32,352 bases of DNA from assembly GCA_021741085.1 (NCBI GenBank), contig JAIOYM010000002.1:1-32352 (forward strand). Reading direction: 5' to 3'. Numbering within the stretch: position 1 is the stretch's first letter; every line of letters begins with the position of its first letter. The DNA comes from Rickettsiaceae bacterium (lineage in GTDB: Bacteria > Pseudomonadota > Alphaproteobacteria > Rickettsiales > Rickettsiaceae). Below the pieces are notes generated by a model, which did not search any database, had not been told where the DNA came from, and saw only the letters and a program-made list of their open reading frames with translations. The position numbers and the translations under genes were made by a program. Below are positions 27,031 to 32,352 of the stretch, piece after piece.

Positions 27031-28038
27031 ATGTTGAATAAAAAAATTGCTTTAACTGGTGATAGGCCTACCGGTAAACTACATTTAGGACATTATTTTG
27101 GTTCCCTTGTAAATAGATTAAAATTACAGTCTAATAGCGAGATATCGCAGCTAATAATGGTGGCAGACGCCCAAGCTCTAACTGATAATAGTAGCGATAC
27201 TTCTATTGTGCGGAAAAACATAACAGAAGTAGTAAAAGACTACTTAGCTGTAGGTATTGACCCTAATATTTCTACTATTTTTTTGCAGTCTTATATCTCA
27301 GAGCTAGCAGAAATTACTTTTTATTATTTAAATTTGGTGAATTTAGGACGACTTGAACGTAACCCTACAGTAAAGACCGAGATACTACAAAAAAACTTTA
27401 GAGGAGAAATTCCTTTAGGCTTTTTATGTTATCCTGTTAGTCAAGCCGCTGATATCACAGCGTTTAAGGCAGAATTAGTGCCTGTTGGTGAAGATCAGCT
27501 ACCTATGATAGAGCAAACTAACGAAATTGTACGCAAATTTAATCGCTTATACGACAGCGACTGTCTGAGGGAATGCACGGCCCTACTCTCAGAAAATACC
27601 AGATTGCAAGGTTTAGACGGCAAAGCCAAGATGAGTAAAAGCTTGAATAATGCGATTTATTTGTCTGATGATACTGCTACGATAAAGGAGAAGATATTTG
27701 CCATGTACACCGATCCCGAACATATTAAAATATCCGATCCAGGCAAAGTTGAAGGCAATGTTGTATTCAGCTATTTGGATATTTTTTACCCTAATAAAGA
27801 GCATCTTGACGAACTTAAAACCCATTATAAGAAGGGTGGCTTGGGCGATGTTAAGCTTAAAAACATGCTAAATGATGAAATGCAGAGTTTTCTTCAACCT
27901 ATTCGTGAAAAAAGAAATAATATTAGTGACAAACATGCGCTAGACATACTTAGAAGCGGAAGCGTTTCAGCTCGCAAAATAGCAGCTCAAACTTTAGATG
28001 AAATCAAAGTAGCGCTAGGAATAGGCAATATTATTTAA
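27031..28038 (+). CDS. trpS: Tryptophanyl-tRNA synthetase
   Basis: This class I synthetase charges tRNA-Trp. The HIGH-type motif is LHLGH at residues 17-21 within TGDRPTGKLHLGHYFGSL, and the KMSKS loop lies at 200-204 in DGKAKMSKSLNN. The 335-aa length is that of bacterial TrpS. It begins 2 bp after the tlc stop. The last 4 bp overlap the stop codon of the convergent small gene at 28035-28430, so no terminator separates them. Confidence 0.97.
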   Translation: MLNKKIALTGDRPTGKLHLGHYFGSLVNRLKLQSNSEISQLIMVADAQALTDNSSDTSIVRKNITEVVKDYLAVGIDPNISTIFLQSYISELAEITFYYLNLVNLGRLERNPTVKTEILQKNFRGEIPLGFLCYPVSQAADITAFKAELVPVGEDQLPMIEQTNEIVRKFNRLYDSDCLRECTALLSENTRLQGLDGKAKMSKSLNNAIYLSDDTATIKEKIFAMYTDPEHIKISDPGKVEGNVVFSYLDIFYPNKEHLDELKTHYKKGGLGDVKLKNMLNDEMQSFLQPIREKRNNISDKHALDILRSGSVSARKIAAQTLDEIKVALGIGNII

Positions 28039-28430
28039 GGAAAGAAATTATGATTACAAGGACTCGAGCCCAAAGTAGGAACCTGCATAATTTCACCCCC
28101 TTCTAATTCAATACTACTAATTGAATTTAGATCACCGCCTTCTTCATCTCTAACGATTATGCGCAAATTTGTTGGGCGTGATATAGTTCTAACGGCAGTA
28201 GAATTTGCTTCTGTGGTTAGCAATGAAACAACCGTAGCTTCGCTTGTAGCTATGCTAGTAGAATTAGACGGAATAGAGCCATATGCATCTACTATTACAC
28301 GTGCAATTGTGGTTTGCGTGTTATCTTTCTCAGAGTCTTTTTTAGTTTCCTCTTGTACATCTTTCAAAGGGGGGCTTGCTGCTTTATCCCCCTCTTTTTG
28401 GACGGAAGTTAATTCTGTTTGTTTTTTCAT
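28035..28430 (-). CDS. Small hydrophilic protein of unknown function, 131 aa
   Basis: I do not recognise this protein. The first ~40 residues are charged and rich in Lys, Glu and Asp, the middle is rich in Thr, Ser and Ala (residues ~40-85), and the C-terminal part has LRIIVRDEEGGDLNSISSIELEGGE and ends ...NHNFFP. There is no signal peptide or membrane segment. An AAGGA element 8 bases before the ATG supports the start, and this is the reason I prefer this strand over an overlapping plus-strand frame (28159-28464). It is convergent with trpS and overlaps its end by 4 bp. The low-complexity composition suggests a disordered or secreted protein. Confidence 0.6.
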   Translation of the reverse strand: MKKQTELTSVQKEGDKAASPPLKDVQEETKKDSEKDNTQTTIARVIVDAYGSIPSNSTSIATSEATVVSLLTTEANSTAVRTISRPTNLRIIVRDEEGGDLNSISSIELEGGEIMQVPTLGSSPCNHNFFP

Positions 28431-28968
28431 ACATAAATCCTTTTATATATTCCTAAAAACTTGATAGCAAAAATCAACGTAACTCGATATATATAATATA
28501 CCGATAAGATGTTAGCTCTTTCAAATATTTTGTAAGGATTATATTAAAGATATTTAAACGATATTACCTAAAACACACAGTGGTTTATTTAGATTACTAG
28601 ATATAACGCAAAATAATACAGCCTAGTTGTTTGGACTTCTTCATAAAACAAAGCCGGGTATAGCTTGACTCGATAAGTTAGTTATAACTTGGAAAGCCGA
28701 GCAAACAGCCAGCGAAAAATTGAAAGAATTAAGCTGTTTTTGTGATGTTGCAGAAGTCTTATAATGTTCTATTGGGTTTAGATCTGGCTAATAAGAGGGT
28801 GAAAATATAAGGTAATACCCCTTATCCGCTATGACTTTAATAACTTTAAGAGATTTATGAAAATTGATATTATCCATCACTATAATTTGTTTTGGCTTTG
28901 GGTTCTTTACTCCTCTTTGTCACTAACTAACAGAGTTAAGCTATATGAAAGCTTTATGATACAACATG
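28431..28968. other. Intergenic region holding an IS630-derived element
   Basis: The region runs from the start of the 131-aa gene to the stop of the 89-aa gene. The 287-bp element at 28659-28945 fills over half. The part from 28431 to 28658 is AT-rich leader sequence of the 131-aa gene with no site I can name, and the element ends 23 bp before the 89-aa gene. Confidence 0.55.
28659..28945 (-). mobile_element. IS630-derived element with DDE transposase relic, copy B (287 bp)
   Basis: Terminal inverted repeats are TATAGCTTGACTC (28659-28671) and GAGTTAAGCTATA (28933-28945), with one mismatch. The minus strand reads through IIVMDNINFHK, then IADKGYYLIFSPSY, a TAG stop, and PDLNPIEHYK. This is the classic C-terminal catalytic half of IS630-family transposases (D of VMDN and E of PIEH). 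The stop codon stands where Ser of YSPDLNP should be, so it is a pseudogene. It retains about 60 bp that the 225-bp copies A and C have lost, so it is closer to the parental IS. Confidence 0.82.
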
Positions 28969-29238
28969 TTATTGATCTACTGCTCCCATTAACGATGATT
29001 CTGCTGCTTCAGTTTCCACTTCCGTAGTTTTTGCGCAAGAGTTCTCTTCTTGGCAACAAAAATTATTAAGAATCCATAAACCTGAAACTATATTCACCAA
29101 TAATATGCTTTTAATAGGAGGAATATAATCTGTTTTGTATAATACACCTGTAGTGAAACTAAGAAGAAGAGCTCCGAAGTTAAATCCTAAAAGAGCTGCA
29201 GCGAAAGATTTTTCATTTACTAAATCTTTATAATTCAT
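28969..29238 (-). CDS. Small membrane protein of unknown function, 89 aa
   Basis: The product has two hydrophobic stretches, residues ~12-32 (AAALLGFNFGALLLSFTTGVL) and ~43-57 (SILLVNIVSGLWILN), followed by a Cys pair (FCCQEENSC) and an acidic, Ala/Glu-rich tail. I do not recognise the family. No Shine-Dalgarno sequence precedes the ATG. The organised hydrophobic pattern makes a real gene more likely than not. It lies between two IS630-derived elements. Confidence 0.5.
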   Translation of the reverse strand: MNYKDLVNEKSFAAALLGFNFGALLLSFTTGVLYKTDYIPPIKSILLVNIVSGLWILNNFCCQEENSCAKTTEVETEAAESSLMGAVDQ

Positions 29239-29359
29239 AATAAATATATATTAATTAAATTTTCTAATTACCCGAAGAAAATTATAAATTTATTTCAATA
29301 AAAAATCAATCCCATTTGTTAAAGAAAGTTATAGTTTAGTTAAGTTTCCCTGTATAAAT

Positions 29360-29509
29360 AACTCTTGCACGCCTATTCAACTAACGATTGGGCGCGTATG
29401 AATGAGGGGATTAGATAGAAGGTGGCGATTTGTCGGGAGATAGGGAGTGAATTTTTAAGGGTGTGTTGTTGAAGAAATGAGGGGATGAGTAGGAATGTGG
29501 ACTCTTTTA
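29360..29509 (+). repeat. ~150-bp dispersed repeat, copy 1
   Basis: The repeat shares the order of landmarks with copy 2 at 31679-31836: AACTCTT, ATTCAACTA, TTGGGC, GGGAGATA, TGAATTT, AAGG-TGTGTTG and ATGTGG-CTCT-TTAA. It is relatively G-rich against its surroundings. Both copies have the same orientation and flank the second ankyrin gene. No coding potential is convincing. Confidence 0.65.
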
Positions 29510-29534
29510 AGATTGATGAGCTTGCAGGAGAACC

Positions 29535-29759
29535 TATAGCTTAGCTCCGTTAGTTAGTAACAAAGAAGGGTAAAGAACCTAAAACCAAAACAAATTATTG
29601 TAATTAATAATATCAATTTTCATAAATCGCCACAAGTCATGAAGGCAATAACTTATAATGAGCCTGTTGCAATATCACAAAAGCAGCGTAATTTTTTCGA
29701 TTTTTCGCAGGCCTTGTTGCGAGTTTAAAACCGTCACTAGCTTTTCGAGTTAAGCTATA
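29535..29759 (+). mobile_element. IS630-derived miniature element, copy C (225 bp)
   Basis: Ends are TATAGCTTAGCTC (29535-29547) and GAGTTAAGCTATA (29747-29759), with one mismatch between arms. Length and sequence match copy A (10081-10305) in reverse orientation. The plus strand encodes the transposase relic IIVINNINFHK. Here the catalytic Asp codon has become Asn (VINN instead of VMDN), so it is more decayed. It lies 41 bp before the -35 box of the ankyrin gene. Confidence 0.8.
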
Positions 29760-29800
29760 CACAATAATTACATTTTATTAATCTTAGGTAATTATTCTTG

Positions 29801-29830
29801 TTGACTCTTGATTCTTATAAGTGTTAATAT
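29801..29830 (+). promoter_or_regulatory. Possible promoter of the second ankyrin gene
   Basis: TTGACT (29801-29806) is followed after 18 bases by TAATAT (29825-29830). A start near 29837 would make the in-frame GTG at 29821 untranscribed and so favours the ATG at 29905 as translation start. Confidence 0.4.
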
Positions 29831-29904
29831 ATATTCACTTCAATACTGAAGGATTAAAAGCAAAAAAGTTAAAAATAATTAGTATAATAAATTTAGATAA
29901 TATT

Positions 29905-31497
29905 ATGAATAACAATATTAAAAATAGTGAATTGAATGATTATTTGCCTGAGGCTACTATTAGTGGAATTTTAGGTAGAGTTAAAACACTATCATATAAA
30001 GCCTCTGATCTATATTCGTTATATAAATATGGCACAACAGACCTTATGAATGCACTTGATAGGGATGATCTAGACGAGGTTAAAGCATTATTAGATAAAG
30101 GTGCTTATGTAAATGCTGCAAATAAAGGTGGCTTAACAGCACTTATGGCAGCAATTGTTCGGGGTAATAAAGATGCAGTTACATTACTATTAGATAAAGG
30201 AGCTGATATAAGCGCTGTAGATAAATATTATGGACAAACAACACTTATGGTAGCAGCTGGTTTGAATAATCTAGATGCAGTTACATTACTATTAAATAAA
30301 GGCGTTGATGTAAATGCAAGAGATAACGTTGGCGAAACAGCCCTTATGATTGCAGCTGTTAGTCTTTCTCAAGACATTGTTAAAACGCTATCAGATAAAG
30401 GCGCTGATGTAAATGCAGTAAATAAAGATGGCGAAACAGCACTTATGCAAGCAATTCATAGACCTTATCTAGATACATTACAACGTACAGTTAAATTACA
30501 AGATACAGTTAAAGCACTATTAGATAATGGCGCTGATGTAAATGCAGTAGATAAAGATGGCAAAACAGCTCTTATGAGAGCAGTTGCTCCCAAGGAAGCA
30601 GATATATTTACATTACAAGATACAGTTAAATTACTATTAGATAAAGGCGCTGATGTAAATGCAGTAAATAAAGTTGGCGAAACAGCACTTATGGCAGCAA
30701 TTGTTCGGAGTAATCAAGATGCAGTTAAATTACTATTAGATAATGGCGCTGATGTAAATGCAGTAGATCACAATGGCAGAACAGCTCTTATGGCAGCAAT
30801 TGTTCGGAGTAATCAAGATGCAGTTAAATTACTATTAGATAATGGCGCTGATGTAAATGCAGTAGATCACAATGGCAGAACAGCTCTTATGTATGCAGCT
30901 GATAGGAATCATCTAGAAATAGTTGAAGCACTATTAGATAAAGGCGCTGATGTAAATGCAGTAAATAAAGTTGGCGAAACAGCTCTTATAACAGCAGTTG
31001 ACATGAATCCTAAAACTAAATTTGATATAAGTAATAACCGTATGGATAAATCATTAGAAATAGTTGAAGCACTATTAGATAAAGGCGCTGATGTAAATGC
31101 AAGAGATGAAGATGGAAAAACAGCCCTTATGAAAGTAGCTGCTTGGAATCATACAGACATAGTTAAAGGACTATTAGATTTAAGACTTGATAAAGATTTA
31201 GACTATTGGGTTTATAGAACAAAACAAAATAAAGCCGAGGCAATAGCCTGTATAAAGTTAGTTGTTACTACTCATAAAGGCATAGTTAAAGCATTATTAG
31301 ATAAAGGCGCTGATTTAAATGCAGTTAGGGTAGCACACCTTATTAATGCAGTTTACTATGACGAGGAAGGAGAACTGATTCAACCACTTCAAAAACTAAG
31401 TTCAAAAGATGATGCTAGCACTTCTGCGGATTCAGATTCTTATGATGGAAATGTAGCAACAGCTGGAGAGGTGCACAACAACGAAGAGGGGCTTTAA
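29905..31497 (+). CDS. Ankyrin-repeat protein with near-identical repeats, 530 aa
   Basis: About eleven ankyrin repeats cover residues ~45 to ~480, with the consensus G-x-TALM-A followed by LLDKGADVNAV. Several are nearly identical at both protein and DNA level, and one 33-residue unit is duplicated exactly (30688-30786 and 30787-30885). Some repeats carry inserts, for example the TLQRTVKLQDTV segment. The C-terminal ~50 residues are acidic and Ser-rich (SSKDDASTSADSDSYDG). No signal peptide or membrane helix is visible. I chose the ATG at 29905; a GTG at 29821 in the same frame would lie inside the predicted promoter. Homogeneous repeats suggest recent expansion or gene conversion. A host-directed role is plausible from the family but not shown. 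Confidence 0.88.
   Translation: MNNNIKNSELNDYLPEATISGILGRVKTLSYKASDLYSLYKYGTTDLMNALDRDDLDEVKALLDKGAYVNAANKGGLTALMAAIVRGNKDAVTLLLDKGADISAVDKYYGQTTLMVAAGLNNLDAVTLLLNKGVDVNARDNVGETALMIAAVSLSQDIVKTLSDKGADVNAVNKDGETALMQAIHRPYLDTLQRTVKLQDTVKALLDNGADVNAVDKDGKTALMRAVAPKEADIFTLQDTVKLLLDKGADVNAVNKVGETALMAAIVRSNQDAVKLLLDNGADVNAVDHNGRTALMAAIVRSNQDAVKLLLDNGADVNAVDHNGRTALMYAADRNHLEIVEALLDKGADVNAVNKVGETALITAVDMNPKTKFDISNNRMDKSLEIVEALLDKGADVNARDEDGKTALMKVAAWNHTDIVKGLLDLRLDKDLDYWVYRTKQNKAEAIACIKLVVTTHKGIVKALLDKGADLNAVRVAHLINAVYYDEEGELIQPLQKLSSKDDASTSADSDSYDGNVATAGEVHNNEEGL
30688..30885 (+). repeat. Exact tandem duplication of a 99-bp ankyrin unit
   Basis: Bases 30688-30786 and 30787-30885 are identical, and identity continues for six more bases into the next unit. 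Each copy encodes one 33-residue ankyrin repeat (LMAAIVRSNQDAVKLLLDNG...). No silent difference has accumulated, so the event is recent. Confidence 0.95.
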
Positions 31498-31522
31498 TAT
31501 CTTTGTACTATAAAAGTTTAAT

Positions 31523-31569
31523 AAGAGCGCAATCTCCTAGCGGTAATGTGGTAGAGTCATTGCGCTCTT
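31523..31569 (+). terminator. Hairpin after the ankyrin gene
   Basis: AAGAGCGCAAT (31523-31533) and ATTGCGCTCTT (31559-31569) form an 11-bp perfect stem 26 bp after the stop codon. A second hairpin, CTTTGCC/GGCAAAG (31567-31582), follows at once. There is no T-run, so it may be a palindromic repeat acting as a terminator rather than a standard one. Confidence 0.45.
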
Positions 31570-31645
31570 TGCCCTGGCAAAGGGCTCCCACTACAATAAT
31601 AGTTAACTCAGGGTAAACCATAATAATAGAATACTCAATGAGCCT

Positions 31646-31872
31646 GCTCTGTTAGGAGCGTGGCAATCCAGGACAAACAACTCTTCTATACATATTCAAC
31701 TAGAGGTTGGGCACGCAAATATGGGGGAAAGTTAGCTAGGGAGGTGGAATGTAGGGAGATAGAGGTTGAATTTGTAAGAGATAGAGGTTGAATTTTCAAG
31801 GATGTGTTGGAATTTGTTGAAATGTGGGCTCTGTTAAGAGCGTGGCAATCCAGGAAAAACAACTCTTCTACA
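31646..31872 (+). repeat. Direct ~45-bp repeats flanking the 150-bp repeat copy 2
   Basis: GCTCTGTTAGGAGCGTGGCA (31646-31665) and its continuation through ACTCTTCTA recur with few changes at 31828-31872, 182 bp apart. Between them lies the 150-bp repeat copy 2 (31679-31836), so the whole reads as one and a partial tandem unit. Confidence 0.6.
31679..31836 (+). repeat. ~150-bp dispersed repeat, copy 2
   Basis: This copy is homologous to 29360-29509 in the same orientation. It carries an internal near-duplication of GAGATAGAGGTTGAATTT that copy 1 lacks. With copy 1 it brackets IS630 copy C and the ankyrin gene. Confidence 0.65.
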
Positions 31873-32232
31873 TACAATTTTAAAAGAAGTTAATAACTGG
31901 ATCACCACGCTCGCATCGCTTCGCTCACGGCTCGTGATGACACACACCTAAGACTGATAGGCATTCAAGCGATTCTAATATAAGAGCAGCAAAATCCCCT
32001 AGCGGTAACGCGCAAGTGTCATTGCGAGAAGCGTTAGCGCCGTGGCAATCCAGGATAAACGACTCTTCTACATAAATACTTAAAAAGAAGTTAATAACTG
32101 GATCACCACGCTCGCATCGCTTCGCTCGCGGCTCGTGATGACACAGAACTATAACTGATAGGAATTCCGGCCATCCTAATACAAAGAGAAGAAACATCCT
32201 CTAGCGGTAATGTGATAGCGTCATTGCTGTAA
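31841..32232 (+). repeat. Two tandem ~200-bp units with inner palindromes
   Basis: Unit 1 (31841-32040) and unit 2 (32041-~32232) both begin CGTGGCAATCCAGGA, continue with ACTCTTCTACATA, AGAAGTTAATAACTGGATCA, then a palindromic ATCACCACGCTCGCATCGCT...GGCTCGTGATGACAC segment, ACTGATAGG, and end CTAGCGGTAA...GTCATTGC. Similarity is high but imperfect, so the duplication is older than the ankyrin one. Confidence 0.75.
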
Positions 32233-32274
32233 AAGTTCAGAAATTCGGTTCCAAAAATGTTATAAATTTAACAA

Positions 32275-32280
32275 AGGAGG
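32275..32280 (+). promoter_or_regulatory. Consensus ribosome binding site AGGAGG
   Basis: A perfect AGGAGG lies 8 bases before the ATG at 32289, the best spacing. The in-frame ATG at 32283 is too close (2 bases), so 32289 is the start. Confidence 0.75.
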
Positions 32281-32288
32281 GAATGAAT

Positions 32289-32352
32289 ATGGAAGTACTA
32301 AACAGAAGTGGAGGTCAGAGTGCGGTGATGGAGCGTCGTCATATAACGGCAA
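32289..32352 (+). CDS. Start of an unidentified gene, cut by the right window edge
   Basis: Twenty-one codons are visible, MEVLNRSGGQSAVMERRHIT and one more Ala, with no stop. Ribosome binding is by a perfect AGGAGG. The coding bases are clearly richer in G and C than other genes of the window (for example AGAAGTGGAGGTCAGAGTGC), hinting at recent acquisition or high expression. I cannot assign a family from so few residues. Confidence 0.5.
   Translation, partial: MEVLNRSGGQSAVMERRHITA

Larger units (their letters stand above)
29239..29904. other. Intergenic repeat region upstream of the second ankyrin gene
   Basis: From left to right the region holds AT-rich sequence (29239-29359), a ~150-bp repeat (29360-29509), the IS630-derived element copy C (29535-29759) and a probable promoter for the ankyrin gene (29801-29830). 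The final ~75 bases would be the mRNA leader. Confidence 0.6.
31498..32288. other. Non-coding repeat cluster after the second ankyrin gene
   Basis: These ~790 bases hold hairpins at 31523-31582, a ~150-bp repeat (31679-31836), and tandem units of ~182 and ~200 bp that share GCGTGGCAATCCAGGA and ACTCTTCTA blocks. Palindromic GATCACCACGCTCG...CTCGTGATGA segments lie within them. The composition resembles the palindromic repeats of Rickettsia chromosomes. Open frames on the minus strand within it are repeat-derived. Confidence 0.65.

Noticed and set aside
28159..28464. Plus-strand frame opposite the 131-aa gene
   Set aside because: The minus-strand frame has a ribosome binding site, a hydrophilic protein-like composition and ends at the trpS stop. 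The plus frame has no start signal.
30055..31330. CRISPR-like regular repeats
   Set aside because: The periodic ~99-bp repeats are in-frame ankyrin codons without unique spacers. No CRISPR array was seen anywhere in the window.
31686..32197. Two minus-strand frames within the repeat cluster
   Set aside because: They translate the dispersed and tandem repeats and have no start signals; treated as non-coding repeats.

Overview
The window looks like a chromosomal segment of an obligate intracellular alphaproteobacterium of the order Rickettsiales, most likely Rickettsiaceae or a near relative. It is very AT-rich. It encodes a Tlc-type ATP/ADP translocase (energy parasitism), duplicated type IV secretion ATPases of the VirB4 and VirD4 kinds, two ankyrin-repeat proteins, ThyX instead of ThyA, a biotin-dependent propionyl-CoA carboxylase alpha chain, palindromic repeats and decayed transposons. 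The assignment rests on protein families recognised by eye, not on a search.

Layout. 1-1697: an ABC exporter (minus strand, C-terminus cut by the window edge). 2061-5564, plus strand: an ankyrin-repeat protein, a polyprenyl diphosphate synthase of the IspB type and a TraX-family membrane protein, closed by a strong hairpin terminator. 5889-8464, minus strand: ybaB, dnaX and psd. 8783-9982: a VirD4-like coupling ATPase without its membrane domain. 10081-10305: a 225-bp IS630-derived element. 10489-17519, minus strand, housekeeping: tRNA-Ala(GGC), a DksA-like protein, thyX, bamA, pccA and tRNA-Val(GAC). 17738-18775: a NagZ-like enzyme with a probable signal peptide. 19114-25186: a VirB4-like ATPase overlapping a 1204-residue cysteine-rich exported protein. 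25538-28038: tlc and trpS, 2 bp apart, behind a good promoter.

From 28035 to the right edge the DNA is accessory: two small proteins of unknown function, two more IS630-derived elements, a second ankyrin gene with an exact internal 99-bp duplication, and about 790 bp of palindromic and tandem repeats. The right edge cuts a gene that begins with an excellent ribosome binding site. The second ankyrin gene lies between two direct copies of a roughly 150-bp repeat, so it may be a mobile or recombinable cassette.

How the genes may act together. Housekeeping functions cover DNA replication (dnaX, ybaB), envelope building (psd, bamA, the polyprenyl synthase, NagZ), thymidylate synthesis (thyX), propionyl-CoA use (pccA) and translation (trpS, tRNAs). 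Host interaction is represented by tlc, the ankyrin proteins and the secretion-related genes. The most interesting unit is the VirB4-like/cysteine-rich pair, a candidate accessory type IV secretion module whose second partner I cannot assign firmly. The separate VirD4-like ATPase could belong to the same or another secretion apparatus.
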